Source: Janthinobacterium tructae
GTDB taxonomy: Bacteria > Pseudomonadota > Gammaproteobacteria > Burkholderiales > Burkholderiaceae_D
NCBI RefSeq assembly: GCF_006517255.1
Contig: NZ_CP041185.1
Coordinates: forward strand, 1,364,001 to 1,428,000
DNA: 64,000 nucleotides
Direction of reading: 5' to 3'
Below, piece by piece: positions 9,039 to 19,056 of the stretch. The translations under genes were made by a program, and so were the position numbers. The notes beneath the pieces were generated by a model that saw nothing but the letters and a program-made list of their open reading frames with translations, searched no databases and had not been told where the DNA came from. Position 1 is the stretch's first letter. Every line of letters begins with the position of its first letter.

Positions 9039-9057
9039 GAGAATAATTCTCATTATC
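9039..9057 (-). promoter_or_regulatory. Candidate Fur box upstream of fecI
   Basis: On the minus strand the site reads GATAATGAGAATTATTCTC, matching the 19-bp Fur consensus GATAATGATAATCATTATC at 16 of 19 positions. It is 70-90 bases upstream of fecI and is the only such match I noticed in the iron-uptake region. Confidence 0.8.
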
Positions 9058-9136
9058 GCAAACACTGCGCGCCCGCGTCAATGCCGGCGCCTGCCCCCGC
9101 ACGGAAACTGTTGTTTCAAGCAGGATGGCACGCCTG

Positions 9137-9316
9137 TCATGAGGCCAGCGTGCGTCTTCCGGGCTTTGCGGCCAGCACGAAGGGAATGGCCAGCGGCCCC
9201 AGAAACACCACCAGAACGGCACGGATGGCCGTTATTCGTAAGGAGCGACGTTTGGCAATGAAGAGGCAAGCGAAGGCCGACAGCGACCAGATCAAGGCAG
9301 GCAAGCAGGTAGTCAT
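9137..9316 (-). CDS. Small two-helix membrane protein, hypothetical
   Basis: 59-residue protein starting at the ATG at 9316, which has GGAG six bases upstream; a tandem ATG at 9319 is the alternative. It consists of one hydrophobic stretch (LPALIWSLSAFACLFIA), a basic turn (KRRSLRITAIR) and a second hydrophobic stretch (AVLVVFLGPLAIPFVLA), ending with a basic tail. This is a convincing membrane hairpin for so short a frame. It lies between fecI and pyk on the same strand. I do not recognise the family. Confidence 0.5.
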   Translation of the reverse strand: MTTCLPALIWSLSAFACLFIAKRRSLRITAIRAVLVVFLGPLAIPFVLAAKPGRRTLAS

Positions 9317-9381
9317 CATGCACTCCGGATGCGCCTTGGCAGGCAGGAAAACCATGCTGACACGGAAAGGAGGTCACCGCA

Positions 9382-9444
9382 ATGGCTGATTGGGCATCTG
9401 CCATTGCAGTGCGTGGCCAACAGCCCTCTTTCAGCCATTCTTAA
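9382..9444 (+). CDS. Putative 20-residue ORF with strong ribosome-binding site
   Basis: AAAGGAGG (9366-9373) stands eight bases before an ATG that opens a 20-codon frame ending in TAA at 9442-9444. The start codon lies within an 8-bp inverted repeat, GCAATGGC (9379-9386) and GCCATTGC (9400-9407), that could mask initiation. No plus-strand gene follows (pyk is convergent), so a leader-peptide role is doubtful. It could be a small protein or chance. Confidence 0.25.
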   Translation: MADWASAIAVRGQQPSFSHS

Positions 9445-9489
9445 GGCTGCAGGCGGCTGTCGGCCAGCGATGTGCTCAATAATACACGG

Positions 9490-10950
9490 TCAGTGCTGGC
9501 CGATCTTCATGATTTTCAGCGCATTCGTGCCGCCGACCTTGCCCATCGGCTCGCCCCAGGTCAGTACGACCGTGTCGCCCTTGGTCACGACCTTATGTTC
9601 CAGCAGCAAGTCTTCGGCCTGCTGCAAGACCTTGTCGCGGTCCGTGCCGGACGTCAATTCCAGAGTGCTGACGTTGCGGTACAGGGCCAGCTTGCGGCGC
9701 GTGCCGACGCTCGGGGTCAGCGCGACGATGGGGATGTCGATGTTGCAGCGGCTCATCCACAAGGCCGTGGACCCCGATTCCGTCAGGGTGGCGATGGCTT
9801 TCACGCGCAGGTGATGCGCCGTAAACAGGGCGCCGTAGGCGATCGACTGGTCGATGCGCGAGAACGTGGCGTTGAGGAAATCGGCATCCAGCTTGCAGGT
9901 ATCCCATTTTTCCGCGTCCAGGCAGATGGCGGCCATCGCTTCCACCGTCTCGATCGGGTAGCGGCCCGAGGCCGTTTCCGCCGACGTCATGACGGCGTCC
10001 GTGCCATCGAGTACGGCATTGGCCACGTCGGACACTTCCGCGCGCGTCGGCACGGCGTTGACGATCATCGATTCCATCATCTGCGTGGCCGTGATCGCCA
10101 GCTTGTTCGACGCGCGCGCCATCTTGATCATGCGCTTTTGCAGGGCCGGCACGGCCGCATTACCCACTTCCACGGCCAGGTCGCCGCGCGCCACCATGAT
10201 GCCGTCGGAGGCATCGAGAATCTCTTGCAACGCGGGAATGGCTTCCGCGCGCTCGATCTTGGCGATCATCATCGGCTTGTGGTCCCACGCTTCGCCGGCG
10301 ATATTGGCCAGCTGGCGCGCCATGACCATGTCGGTAGCGTTTTTCGGGAACGACACGGCCACGTAATCGGCCTGGAAACTCATCGCCGTCTTGACGTCTT
10401 CCATATCCTTGGCCGTCAGGGCCGGCGCGGACAGGCCGCCGCCCTGGCGGTTGATGCCCTTGTTATTCGACAGTTCGCCGCCGATTTTCACGGTCGTGTG
10501 GATTTCGCTGCCAACGACTTTGTCGACCGTCAAGACGATGAGACCGTCGTTCAGCAGCAGCACGTCGGCCGTGCGCAAGTCGCGTGGCAATTCCTTGTAG
10601 TCGAGGCCGCAGCGTTCGATGTTACCCAGTTCACCGTTTTCGCCCCATTTCGCGTCAAGGATGAACTTCATGCCGTTTTCCAGGAAAATCTTGCCTTCTT
10701 CAAACTTGCCAACGCGAATCTTCGGGCCTTGCAAGTCGGCCATGATGGCCACTTCGCGGCCGCACAGGGCCGCCGCTTCGCGCACCATGCGGGCGCGGTC
10801 GATATGGTCTTGCGCCTTGCCATGCGAAAAGTTCAGGCGCACGACGTCGACGCCGGCCTTGAACATGCGGACCAGGGTATCGATATCGTTCGAAGCGGGG
10901 CCGATGGTGGAAACGATCTTGGTGGCGCGTTGCTGTACTTGCATGGTCAT
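9490..10950 (-). CDS. pyk: Pyruvate kinase
   Basis: 486-residue glycolytic enzyme converting phosphoenolpyruvate and ADP to pyruvate and ATP. Signature segments are ATKIVSTIGPAS at the N-terminus, MADLQGPKIRVG, the active-site motif MIAKIERAEAIPALQEIL, MVARGDLAVEVG, and MTSAETASGRYPIETVEAM, with the C-terminal VGGTNALKIMKIG loop. The start at 10950 (MTMQVQQRATK) is chosen over a second ATG two codons later and over an upstream frame of poor composition. It is third in a minus-strand series ppc-gap-pyk, 86 bases after gap, so coordinated expression at the PEP/pyruvate node is likely. Confidence 0.97.
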   Translation of the reverse strand: MTMQVQQRATKIVSTIGPASNDIDTLVRMFKAGVDVVRLNFSHGKAQDHIDRARMVREAAALCGREVAIMADLQGPKIRVGKFEEGKIFLENGMKFILDAKWGENGELGNIERCGLDYKELPRDLRTADVLLLNDGLIVLTVDKVVGSEIHTTVKIGGELSNNKGINRQGGGLSAPALTAKDMEDVKTAMSFQADYVAVSFPKNATDMVMARQLANIAGEAWDHKPMMIAKIERAEAIPALQEILDASDGIMVARGDLAVEVGNAAVPALQKRMIKMARASNKLAITATQMMESMIVNAVPTRAEVSDVANAVLDGTDAVMTSAETASGRYPIETVEAMAAICLDAEKWDTCKLDADFLNATFSRIDQSIAYGALFTAHHLRVKAIATLTESGSTALWMSRCNIDIPIVALTPSVGTRRKLALYRNVSTLELTSGTDRDKVLQQAEDLLLEHKVVTKGDTVVLTWGEPMGKVGGTNALKIMKIGQH

Positions 10951-10983
10951 GGTGTGCTGCTTTCTATATTGAGTTGCTACAAG

Positions 10984-11004
10984 GGCCGGCCTTGTGGGCC
11001 GGCC
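10984..11004 (-). terminator. GGCCGGCC hairpin between gap and pyk
   Basis: An 8-bp perfect inverted repeat of GGCCGGCC (10984-10991 and 10997-11004) with a five-base loop follows the gap stop codon. There is no U-run, so it may attenuate or stabilise transcripts rather than terminate them. Confidence 0.4.
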
Positions 11005-11036
11005 GTCCTGGTGCGCTGGATCAGCGGTGGTTCTTG

Positions 11037-12047
11037 TTACTTGGCCGCCATCAGGGCAACCGTGGTGTCGAGCATGCGGTTCGAGAAGCCCCACTCGTTG
11101 TCGTACCACGACGACACTTTCACGAGGCGGCCCGAGACCTTGGTCAGCGTCGAATCGAAGTTCGACGACGCCGGGTTGTGGTTGAAATCGATGGAAACGA
11201 GCGGTTCCGTCTGGTACGTCAAAATCCCTTTCAGCGCGCCTTCCGATGCCGCTTTCAGCAAGGCATTGACTTCCTCGACCGTGGTGTCGCGCCTGGCGAT
11301 GAAAGACAGGTCGACCAAGGAGACGTTAATCGTCGGCACGCGGATGGCGAAACCATCGAGCTTGCCATTCAGTTCCGGCAAGACCAGGCCGACAGCGGCT
11401 GCCGCGCCCGTCTTGGTGGGGATCATCGAATGCGTGGCCGAACGGGCGCGGCGCAAGTCTTCATGCATCACGTCCGACAGTACCTGGTCGTTCGTGTAGG
11501 CGTGCACGGTGGTCATCAGGCCCGATTCGATGCCGATGGCATCGTTGAGCGGCTTGACCAATGGCGCGAGGCAATTCGTCGTGCACGAGGCGTTGGAAAT
11601 GACCGTATCGGATGCCTTCAAGACATGCTGATTGACGCCGAACACGATGGTGGCGTCCACGTCCTTGCCGCCCGGCGCGGAAATGATGACTTTCTTTGCC
11701 CCGCCCTTCAGGTGGGCCGAGGCTTTTTCCTTGGTGGTGAAGAAACCCGTGCATTCGAGCACCACGTCCACACCCAACTCTCCCCACGGAATCAGGGCCG
11801 GATCGCGCTGCGCGAAGACGCGGATGCGGTCGCCATTGACGAGCATATTGTCGCCATCGATGGTGACGACGCCGGGAAACTTGCCGTGCACCGTATCGTA
11901 GCGCGTCAAATGCGCGTTCGACTTGGCATCGCCCAGGTCGTTGATGGCGACAATCTCGATATCCTGCTGCTTGCCGCCTTCATAAAACGCGCGCAAGACG
12001 TTGCGGCCGATGCGGCCATAGCCATTGATGGCAACTTTGATGGTCAT
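11037..12047 (-). CDS. gap: Glyceraldehyde-3-phosphate dehydrogenase, type I
   Basis: 336-residue NAD-dependent GAPDH of glycolysis/gluconeogenesis. The Rossmann motif [19 protein letters not shown] begins at residue 5. Asp37 in AINDLGD is consistent with NAD preference. The catalytic motif SNASCTTNC places the nucleophile at Cys155, and [17 protein letters not shown] is the C-terminal signature. AAGGAG is five bases before the ATG at 12047. It lies 32 bases downstream of ppc and upstream of pyk, all on the minus strand. Confidence 0.97.
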   Translation of the reverse strand: MTIKVAINGYGRIGRNVLRAFYEGGKQQDIEIVAINDLGDAKSNAHLTRYDTVHGKFPGVVTIDGDNMLVNGDRIRVFAQRDPALIPWGELGVDVVLECTGFFTTKEKASAHLKGGAKKVIISAPGGKDVDATIVFGVNQHVLKASDTVISNASCTTNCLAPLVKPLNDAIGIESGLMTTVHAYTNDQVLSDVMHEDLRRARSATHSMIPTKTGAAAAVGLVLPELNGKLDGFAIRVPTINVSLVDLSFIARRDTTVEEVNALLKAASEGALKGILTYQTEPLVSIDFNHNPASSNFDSTLTKVSGRLVKVSSWYDNEWGFSNRMLDTTVALMAAK

Positions 12048-12079
12048 GCTGTCTCCTTGATATTGTTTGAATGAATCAC

Positions 12080-14833
12080 TTAACCGCTATTCCGCAAACC
12101 CGCCGCGATGCCATTGATCGATAAATGAATGCCCGTGCGCGCCGCCGCATCCTGCTTGCCCTCGCGGAAACGTTTCAACAGCTCCACCTGCACGTGGTTG
12201 AGCGGGTCGATATACGGGAAACGGTTGCGTATCGAGCGCTGCATCAGCGGATTGGCTTGCTGCAACTCTGCCTGGCCCGTGATCAGCTTCAAGGCGTCCA
12301 GCGTGGCCGCGTATTCGGCGCGGATGCGTGTAAAGATGGCCTCGCGCAAGGCCTTGTCCTTGACCAGTTCCGCATACTTGCCGGCAATGGCGATATCGCT
12401 CTTGGCCAGGACCATATCCATATTCGACAGCAAGGACGTGAAGAAGGGCCAATCCGTGTACATGCCGCGCAGCACGTCGGCGCCATCGGCCGGATGGGCA
12501 GCCAAGTAGGCTTGCACGGCGGAACCGAAACCGAACCAGCCCGGCAACATCAAACGGCATTGCGCCCAGCTCAAGACCCAGGGAATCGCGCGCAAATCCT
12601 CGATCGAGGTCGATTTCTTGCGTGAGGCAGGACGGCTGCCGATGTTCAGGGCAGCAATTTCCGCGATCACCGTCGATTCCCAGAAGTACTGTTCAAAGCC
12701 CTCCGTGCCGTACACAAGGTCGCGGTAAGCGTTCAGGGCCGTGCCAGACAATTCTTCCATGGCGGCCAGATGGCCCGCGCCGGCCGAGGCCTTCGGCTGC
12801 AGTTGTGCCTGCGGCAGCAAGGTCGACTGGATGGTGGCGGCCACCAGCACTTCGAGGTTGCGGCGCCCTACTTCCGGGTTCGCATACTTGGCCGTGATGA
12901 CTTCGCCCTGCTCCGTCAGGCGGATCTGTCCCTGCACGGCGCCGGCCGGCTGGGCCAGGATGGCTTCATAGCTGGGACCGCCGCCACGTCCGACGGAACC
13001 GCCGCGGCCGTGGAACAGACGCAGCTTGATCTGATACTGCTTGAAGACCGTCACCAGCTCGATCTCGGCCTTGTAGAGTTCCCAGCCGGAGGTCAAGAAA
13101 CCGCCGTCCTTGTTACTGTCCGAGTAACCAAGCATGACTTCCTGCTGGTCCGCGCGCGAGGCCAGCAAGCCCCGGTAGAACGGCAAGCCGAACGCGCGCG
13201 CCATGATGGCGGGGCCGGCGCGCAAGTCGTCGATCGTTTCAAACAGGGGGATGATGTTGACATCGACTTCGCGGCTGTCCTGGCGCAGCAAGCCCACTTC
13301 TTTCAGCAGCAGCGCCACTTCCAGCAAGTCCGAGACGCTGGCCGCCTTGGAGATGATGCAGTTCGGCACCGATTCCTTGCCATATTTGACGTGGGCCTCG
13401 CGCACGGCGCGGAAGATGTCGAGTTCGGACGCGGTTTCTTCCGAGTACTGCGCATACGGCGACGCCAGCAGGCGTGGCGACTCCAGCTCGGCCAGCAGCA
13501 CGGCGATGCGCTGCTCTTCATCGAGGTCCAGGTAGACCAGGCTCGGCTGGGCGCCGGCGAACAGTTCGCCCACGACGCGCTCGTGCACGTCGGAGTTCTG
13601 GCGCAAGTCCAGCGGCGCCAGCGAAAAGCCGAAGACCTTGACGGCGCGGCGCAGCTGGCGCAGCCGGCCACGCGCCAGCGCGCGCAAGCCATTGCTGACG
13701 AGCGAATGCTGGACCACGTCCAGGTCGGCCAGCAGCTCAAACGCGGCAGCGTAGGGTTGCACGCCTTCGGCTGGCTTGCCCTTGCCGCACAAGGCGACGC
13801 GCGTCGCTTCCAGGCGCGCATGAATGCCGTGCAGGGCGCGGCGGTACGGCTCGTCGACCCGGTGCGGCGACGCATCGGCCGAGCGCTCTGCCAGCGCGCG
13901 CAGCGGCTCGCTGCAGGCGTTCAGGATTTGCGCCAGCGACAGTTGCGAGGCGAGCTTGCGCAATTCGCCCAGGTAAAAGTCGAGCACCTTGTCGGCCTGC
14001 GTCTGCAGGGTGCTGCGCAGGATATCGGCCGTGACAAACGGGTTGCCGTCGCGGTCGCCGCCTATCCAGCTGCCGACCTTCATGAAATTGGGCAATTCCG
14101 CATCTTCCCAGCGGGCATCGCGCTGGGCCAGCATAGTTTCCAGCGAGGAATACAATTTCGGCAATTCGCGCAAGATCGTGTGGTCGTAGAACGACAGGCC
14201 ATTGGCCACTTCATCCATGACGGACAGTTTGCTGGTGCGCAGCAAACGCGTCTGCCACAGTGTGACGATGCCACGTCCCAGCGCTTCTTCGTTTTGCTCC
14301 GCCTCTTCCGGCGTCATTTGCACGCGGTCGCGCTCGCTCAACAGGCGGGCGATGGCCATCTGGCAATTCTGGATGCTCTTGCGCTGCACTTCCGTCGGAT
14401 GCGCCGTGAACACGGGGCTGACAAAAGCATCTTCAAAGAAGGTTTCCAGCGCATCAGCCTTGCCCGCGTCAAACACGTTGCCGACAGCATGGCTGAGGCT
14501 ACCCTGGCGCGGCGGCGAACCGGCGATCAGATGGGCGCGCGTGCGGCGGATGTGGTGTTGATCTTCTGCAATGTTGGCCAGCAGCGAGAAATAGCTGAAG
14601 GCGCGCGTCAATTGGGTGGTTTCTTCCTGCGACAGCGCTTGCAGCGCGTCCGACAGCTGCGCGCGCGCCGCTTCGTCATTGTCACGGCGGAAACGGATGG
14701 CCAGCTGGCGCACATGCTCGATGCGCTCGAAGGCGGGGTCGCCCAGGTGGTTGCGGATGGCGTCGCCCAGCAGACGGCCCAGCTGGCGGATATCGCTGCT
14801 CAGCAGCTCGTCTTTCACTTCATTCATTTGCAT
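12080..14833 (-). CDS. ppc: Phosphoenolpyruvate carboxylase
   Basis: Anaplerotic enzyme, 917 residues, that carboxylates phosphoenolpyruvate to oxaloacetate. The catalytic motifs are present: [13 protein letters not shown] (catalytic His), [30 protein letters not shown], the glycine-rich loop [17 protein letters not shown], and the conserved C-terminal [13 protein letters not shown]. Several ATGs cluster at the 5' end. The one at 14833 has AGGA about ten bases upstream, whereas the one at 14842 abuts it. It is the first gene of the ppc-gap-pyk series; the promoter should lie in the 355-bp gap shared with the divergent nsrR gene. Confidence 0.97.
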   Translation of the reverse strand: MQMNEVKDELLSSDIRQLGRLLGDAIRNHLGDPAFERIEHVRQLAIRFRRDNDEAARAQLSDALQALSQEETTQLTRAFSYFSLLANIAEDQHHIRRTRAHLIAGSPPRQGSLSHAVGNVFDAGKADALETFFEDAFVSPVFTAHPTEVQRKSIQNCQMAIARLLSERDRVQMTPEEAEQNEEALGRGIVTLWQTRLLRTSKLSVMDEVANGLSFYDHTILRELPKLYSSLETMLAQRDARWEDAELPNFMKVGSWIGGDRDGNPFVTADILRSTLQTQADKVLDFYLGELRKLASQLSLAQILNACSEPLRALAERSADASPHRVDEPYRRALHGIHARLEATRVALCGKGKPAEGVQPYAAAFELLADLDVVQHSLVSNGLRALARGRLRQLRRAVKVFGFSLAPLDLRQNSDVHERVVGELFAGAQPSLVYLDLDEEQRIAVLLAELESPRLLASPYAQYSEETASELDIFRAVREAHVKYGKESVPNCIISKAASVSDLLEVALLLKEVGLLRQDSREVDVNIIPLFETIDDLRAGPAIMARAFGLPFYRGLLASRADQQEVMLGYSDSNKDGGFLTSGWELYKAEIELVTVFKQYQIKLRLFHGRGGSVGRGGGPSYEAILAQPAGAVQGQIRLTEQGEVITAKYANPEVGRRNLEVLVAATIQSTLLPQAQLQPKASAGAGHLAAMEELSGTALNAYRDLVYGTEGFEQYFWESTVIAEIAALNIGSRPASRKKSTSIEDLRAIPWVLSWAQCRLMLPGWFGFGSAVQAYLAAHPADGADVLRGMYTDWPFFTSLLSNMDMVLAKSDIAIAGKYAELVKDKALREAIFTRIRAEYAATLDALKLITGQAELQQANPLMQRSIRNRFPYIDPLNHVQVELLKRFREGKQDAAARTGIHLSINGIAAGLRNSG

Positions 14834-15188
14834 GGTATTCATTTCCTGGGGCGGCCACGGCGGCACCGCACAGATTGCGTAGTACGCGCTTCCCGGCCCG
14901 GGAAACGCCCATCATCCATTTTGTAGTAAATTTACCTTACTGTCTCACCATCCTCTTGATTTTCATCAATAAAATCCACGTTAAACGGGCCTTAAAGGGC
15001 TTGCGAGCTGTTTGCCAGGGCAACAATATGAAAATTTACTACGCATTTAAGCGAAAGGCAACCAAATTTGTCTTTCCAGGCTGAAAAGTGACGGCGCAAG
15101 TCACATGCCGGTGGCGATGGCCAGGCACTCTCCTGTATGCTGGCGGCTTGAAACAAGGATGTAATCCACATCTTTATAAGTGAACCCC
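14834..15188. other. Divergent intergenic region between ppc and nsrR
   Basis: About 355 bases holding both divergent promoters. Near ppc are a GC-rich palindrome around 14890-14904 and the 10-bp palindrome GTAAATTTAC (14926-14935). The middle (about 14920-15075) is AT-rich compared with the genes. Close to nsrR is the inverted repeat listed separately. No ORF in it looks real. Confidence 0.5.
15155..15175 (+). promoter_or_regulatory. Inverted repeat upstream of nsrR, possible autoregulatory operator
   Basis: AAGGATGT (15155-15162) and ACATCTTT (15168-15175) form 8-bp near-perfect arms five bases apart, 13 bases before the nsrR start codon. The GATGT half-sites resemble NsrR half-sites, but the spacing is about four bases shorter than in the classical 23-bp NsrR site, so assignment to NsrR is tentative. 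Confidence 0.45.
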
Positions 15189-15644
15189 ATGCGACTGACT
15201 GCCTACACTGACTACACCCTGCGCACCCTGATGTATCTGGGCGTGCACCGCGACCGCCTCGTGACCATCCAGGACATCGCCGACCTGCATGCGATTTCAA
15301 AGAATCACCTGATGAAGGTGGTGCACCAGTTGGGCCTGTCAGGCATCGTGGAAACGGTGCGCGGCAGGAATGGCGGCCTGCGCCTGGCGCGCGACCCGGC
15401 CGAGATCAATATCGGCACGGTGGTGCGCGAGACGGAAAACGATTTTTTCATGGCGGAATGTTTTAACAAGGAAAACAATACCTGCCCGCTGACGCCCGAT
15501 TGCCTGCTGAAAGCCAAGCTGGGCCAGGCCACGGCCGCCTTCCTGGCCGTGCTCGACACGGTGACCCTGGCATCGATACTCGAAGCGACGCCGGGCGTGC
15601 CGGCGCTGGCGGCGGGCGTGATTCCCCTGCGCGTGGCGAAGTAA
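15189..15644 (+). CDS. nsrR: NsrR, nitric-oxide-sensing Rrf2-family repressor
   Basis: 151-residue iron-sulphur transcriptional repressor that loses DNA binding when NO damages its cluster. The N-terminal winged helix is typical (MRLTAYTDYTLRTLMYL, then ISKNHLMKVVHQLGLSG and VRGRNGGLRLA). Three cysteines at 91, 99 and 105 are placed as in NsrR proteins. The ATG at 15189 is preferred because family members begin M-x-L-T-x-x-T-D-Y; a GTG three codons upstream is possible. The NO-detoxifying hmp and a hemerythrin gene 2-4 kb away carry an NsrR-like operator and are the likely targets. Confidence 0.93.
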   Translation: MRLTAYTDYTLRTLMYLGVHRDRLVTIQDIADLHAISKNHLMKVVHQLGLSGIVETVRGRNGGLRLARDPAEINIGTVVRETENDFFMAECFNKENNTCPLTPDCLLKAKLGQATAAFLAVLDTVTLASILEATPGVPALAAGVIPLRVAK

Positions 15645-15660
15645 GCGCGCGCCAGAAACA

Positions 15661-15686
15661 ACAATGCCCGGCAAGCCGGGCATTGT
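15661..15686. terminator. Bidirectional terminator between nsrR and actP
   Basis: ACAATGCCCGGC (15661-15672) and GCCGGGCATTGT (15675-15686) form a 12-bp perfect stem with a two-base loop between the convergent nsrR and actP genes. Short T-rich tracts lie on both sides, fitting a shared terminator. Confidence 0.8.
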
Positions 15687-15710
15687 TTCCTGCAGTAACT
15701 ATCTAAAACA

Positions 15711-17396
15711 TCAATGCGCGCTGGCACCGGAGGCGCCGATACCCGTTTCCGAACGCATCTGCTGCGCTTCGTAGCCGGCACGGTCGATGCGCGCGCGCGG
15801 GCTCTTGTCGAGCACCGAGAACAGCCAGATGCCGACAAAGCCTGCCGTCATCGAGAACAGCGCCGGCGAGGCATACGGGAACAGCGCCGTCGGATGGCCG
15901 AGCACGTCGACCCACACGGACTTCGACACCACCGTCAGCGCGACGGCCGTGGTCAAGCCCAGGAAGCCGCCGATGGTGGCGCCCCGCGTGGTGCAGTCTT
16001 TCCACAGCACCGACATGAACAGCACGGGGAAGTTGGCCGAGGCGGCGATGGCGAAGGCCAGCGAGACCATGAAGGCGATGTTCTGCTTCTCAAAGGCAAT
16101 ACCCAGCACGACGGCGATAATGCCCAGCACGATGGTGGTCACGCGCGACACTTTCAATTCGTTGGCGCCCGTGGCCTTGCCCTTCTTGATGACGGTGGCG
16201 TACAGATCGTGCGACACGGCCGACGCGCCCGACAGGGTCAAACCAGCCACGACGGCCAGGATGGTGGCAAACGCGACCGCCGACATGAAGCCCAGGAAGA
16301 CATTGCCGCCCACAGCCTTGGCCAGATGCACGGCCGCCATGTTGTTACCGCCCAGCAGCTTGCCGGCAGCATCCTTGAACTCGGGATTGGTGCTCACCAG
16401 CACGATGGCGCCAAAACCGATGATGAAAGTCAGGATGTAGAAGTAGGCGATCCAGGTGGTGGCCCAGAACACGGATTTGCGCGCTTCCTTGGCGCTCGGC
16501 ACCGTGAAGAAACGCATCAGGATGTGCGGCAAACCGGCCGTACCGAACATCAGCGCCATGCCGAAGGAGATGGCCGAGATCGGGTCCTTGATGAAGGAAC
16601 CGGGGCCCATGATGGCTTCCTTGGCGGCGTGCACGTCCACCGACTTGGCGAACAGCGCTTCCGGGCTGAAGTTGAATTGCGCCAGCACGGCCACGGCCAT
16701 GAAGGTGGCGCCGCCCAGCAGCATCACGGCCTTGATGATCTGCACCCAGGTGGTGGCCGTCATGCCGCCAAACAGCACGTAAATCATCATCAATGTACCG
16801 ACCAGGACGACGGCGATCCAGTATTCCAGGCCGAACAGCAGCTTGATCAGCTGGCCCGCGCCCACCATCTGCGCGATCAGGTAAAAGGCCACGACGACAA
16901 GGGTGCCGGAGGCCGAGAAAATGCGGATCGGCGCCTGCTTGAAGCGGTAGGCGGCCACATCGGCAAAGGTGTAGCGGCCCAGATTGCGCAAGCGCTCGGC
17001 CATCAGGAAGGTGATGATGGGCCAGCCGACGAGAAAGCCGATTGCATAGATCAGGCCGTCATAGCCGTTGAGGAAGACGGCGGCGGAAATGCCGAGGAAC
17101 GATGCAGCCGACATATAGTCGCCCGCAATGGCCAGGCCATTCTGGAAGCCCGTGATGCCGCCGCCGGCCGTGTAGAAATCGGAGGCCGACTTGGTCTTGG
17201 CGGCCGCCCACTTGGTGACGAACAGGGTGAAGATAACGAAGGCGGCGAACATGGTGATCGCCGTCCAGTTGGTCGGTTGCTTGACTGCCTGGCCCAGGTC
17301 GGCGCCGGCCGCCAGCACGCTGCTGCTGGCGCTCGCCAGCAAGGTCAGGGCTGCCAGGCAGGAAAATGTGCGTTGCATCGATGGGGCGCGGTTCAT
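15711..17396 (-). CDS. actP: Cation/acetate symporter ActP
   Basis: 561-residue sodium:solute symporter (SSS family) importing acetate and other short carboxylates. A cleavable signal ([19 protein letters not shown]) precedes about 13 hydrophobic helices. Signature stretches include [20 protein letters not shown], the helix-3 region [20 protein letters not shown], and [20 protein letters not shown]. The start codon overlaps the stop of the upstream DUF485 gene as ATGA, the usual yjcH-actP arrangement. No acetyl-CoA synthetase gene is visible nearby. Its position between nsrR and hmp is probably fortuitous. Confidence 0.95.
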   Translation of the reverse strand: MNRAPSMQRTFSCLAALTLLASASSSVLAAGADLGQAVKQPTNWTAITMFAAFVIFTLFVTKWAAAKTKSASDFYTAGGGITGFQNGLAIAGDYMSAASFLGISAAVFLNGYDGLIYAIGFLVGWPIITFLMAERLRNLGRYTFADVAAYRFKQAPIRIFSASGTLVVVAFYLIAQMVGAGQLIKLLFGLEYWIAVVLVGTLMMIYVLFGGMTATTWVQIIKAVMLLGGATFMAVAVLAQFNFSPEALFAKSVDVHAAKEAIMGPGSFIKDPISAISFGMALMFGTAGLPHILMRFFTVPSAKEARKSVFWATTWIAYFYILTFIIGFGAIVLVSTNPEFKDAAGKLLGGNNMAAVHLAKAVGGNVFLGFMSAVAFATILAVVAGLTLSGASAVSHDLYATVIKKGKATGANELKVSRVTTIVLGIIAVVLGIAFEKQNIAFMVSLAFAIAASANFPVLFMSVLWKDCTTRGATIGGFLGLTTAVALTVVSKSVWVDVLGHPTALFPYASPALFSMTAGFVGIWLFSVLDKSPRARIDRAGYEAQQMRSETGIGASGASAH

Positions 17397-17701
17397 GCTT
17401 GCACCCGTGCCTGGATGGCGCTGGTCAGGTCGTCGAATTGCTTGTTGGCGCGGCGCACATAAATGCCAGTGATCACCACGGTAAACACGATGACGAACAA
17501 GCCAATCGGCATGCCCCAGGTCATCACGCCGGTGCCCGTTTTAGTGGCAAGGAATTCCTTGTTGAAGGCGATGAGCAGAATGTAGCCGTAATACACCAGC
17601 ATCATCAGGCCCGTCAGCGCCCAGCCGAAGCTGGAACGCACCCTGACCAGCCGATGATAATTGGGGTCGCCCTTGATTTTTTGAACCAGATCGTCATGCA
17701 T
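17393..17701 (-). CDS. yjcH: DUF485 membrane protein YjcH
   Basis: 102-residue protein with two membrane helices ([22 protein letters not shown] and [16 protein letters not shown]) and the DUF485 tail [16 protein letters not shown]. It is the regular partner of ActP, presumably an accessory subunit of acetate transport. The start at 17701 is supported by AGGAGG seven bases upstream; an in-frame ATG at 17755 lacks support. It overlaps actP by four bases. Confidence 0.92.
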   Translation of the reverse strand: MHDDLVQKIKGDPNYHRLVRVRSSFGWALTGLMMLVYYGYILLIAFNKEFLATKTGTGVMTWGMPIGLFVIVFTVVITGIYVRRANKQFDDLTSAIQARVQA

Positions 17702-17828
17702 GATGTTGCCTCCTGTTATGTAAAAGCCTGCTCTTTTGTGCGAGCTTGGATTCACAGTACAGCGCGAGGCTTACCCGCCCCTTACGGCAGCGGTTTTTTC
17801 TCGCAGAAGCAACACAAGTCAGACAAGG

Positions 17829-19025
17829 TCAGTTCAGCGCGGCTGCCGGTCCGAAGAATTCATGATGCGTCTGCCGTTCCGGTACGCCCAGCTCGCGCAG
17901 ATACTGCTTGACGGCCCGCATGAACGGCTGCGGCCCCAGGAAGTAGGCGTCGACGTCGCGCGAGGCTGGCAGCCAGTGATTCAGCTGCTCTTTACTCAGC
18001 AAGCCAACGGCGTCCGGCGCAGCGGCGTCCGGTGCACCTTGCTCACCATCATGTTCCGCGTAGCAGTAATAGCGCTGCAGCTGCGGGTGCTGCGCGGCCA
18101 GTGCGTCGATCTGCGCGCGGAATGCATGCACGCCCTGGTTGCGCGCCGCGTGGATGAAATGCACGGGACGCTTGCCGCGCAGGGCCGCCGTCAGCATCGC
18201 CAGGGTCGGCGTGATGCCCACGCCGCCGCTGATCAGCACCAGCGGCTTGTCGCTCTCCGTCAGCACGAAGTCGCCCGATGGCGGCGTCAGCTGCACGGTA
18301 TCGCCCGCCTGCACGTGGTCGTGGAAGAAATTCGACACCTTGCCGCCCTCTTCGCGCTTGACGCTGATGCGATAGGTCTGGCCATTGCTGGCGGCGGACA
18401 AGGAATACTGGCGGCGCATGGGCATGCCATCGACGCTGGCCAGCACGCCGATATACTGGCCTGGCGCAAAGTCGAGCACGGGCTGGCCATCGGCGGGCGC
18501 CATCAGGAAGGAGGTAATCTCGCCGCTTTCCACCGTCTTGCCGCGCACTACAAAATCGCGCGCGCCGCTCCAGCCGCCCGGTGCGCCAGCCTGCGCCTTG
18601 TAGATACGCCCTTCTTCGCCGGCCAGGATGTCGGCCAGCTGGCCGTAGGCCGCGCCCCAGGCATCGATGACAGCGTCGCTGGCGACTTCTGCACCCAGCA
18701 CTTCGCGGATCGCTTGCAGCAGGCTGGCACCCACCAGCGGATAGTGCTCGGCGCGGATCTGCAAGGCCACATGCTTGTTGACGATGGTGGCCACCAGGTC
18801 GCCCAGCGCTGCCAGCTGGTCGATGTGCTTGGCATACATCAGCACGCCATTCGCCAGCGCGCGCTGCTGGTCGCCGCTGTGCTGGTGCGCCTGGTTAAAG
18901 TACGGCAGCACCTCGGGATGGTCGCGGAACAGATTCTTGTAGAAGTGGCGCGTCAGCGCTTCGCCGCCCTGTTCGAGGATGGGGACGGTGGCCGTGATGA
19001 TGGCGCGTTGTTCTTGGGTCAGCAT
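17829..19025 (-). CDS. hmp: Flavohaemoglobin, nitric oxide dioxygenase
   Basis: 398-residue cytoplasmic enzyme oxidising NO to nitrate with O2 and NAD(P)H. The globin domain covers about 1-135, with the distal Tyr29 (HFYKNLF) and proximal His85 (NKHVALQI) at canonical positions. The FAD domain carries MRRQYSLSAA, and the NAD domain carries LISGGVGITPTLAML and YFLGPQPFM. The tail EFFGP is the usual Hmp ending. It is the second gene of an operon, 31 bases after a hemerythrin-domain gene whose upstream region has an NsrR-like operator. Confidence 0.97.
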   Translation of the reverse strand: MLTQEQRAIITATVPILEQGGEALTRHFYKNLFRDHPEVLPYFNQAHQHSGDQQRALANGVLMYAKHIDQLAALGDLVATIVNKHVALQIRAEHYPLVGASLLQAIREVLGAEVASDAVIDAWGAAYGQLADILAGEEGRIYKAQAGAPGGWSGARDFVVRGKTVESGEITSFLMAPADGQPVLDFAPGQYIGVLASVDGMPMRRQYSLSAASNGQTYRISVKREEGGKVSNFFHDHVQAGDTVQLTPPSGDFVLTESDKPLVLISGGVGITPTLAMLTAALRGKRPVHFIHAARNQGVHAFRAQIDALAAQHPQLQRYYCYAEHDGEQGAPDAAAPDAVGLLSKEQLNHWLPASRDVDAYFLGPQPFMRAVKQYLRELGVPERQTHHEFFGPAAALN

Positions 19026-19056
19026 GTAAAACTCCTGTGTGTATTAGTAAGCGGTC

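Noticed and set aside
9461..9502. CGGCCAGC/GCTGGCCG inverted repeat considered as the pyk terminator
   Set aside because: It reaches into the pyk coding end, has a 26-base loop and no U-run.
12770..14926. 718-codon plus-strand frame antisense to ppc
   Set aside because: ppc on the minus strand carries all catalytic motifs; the antisense product has no recognisable features.
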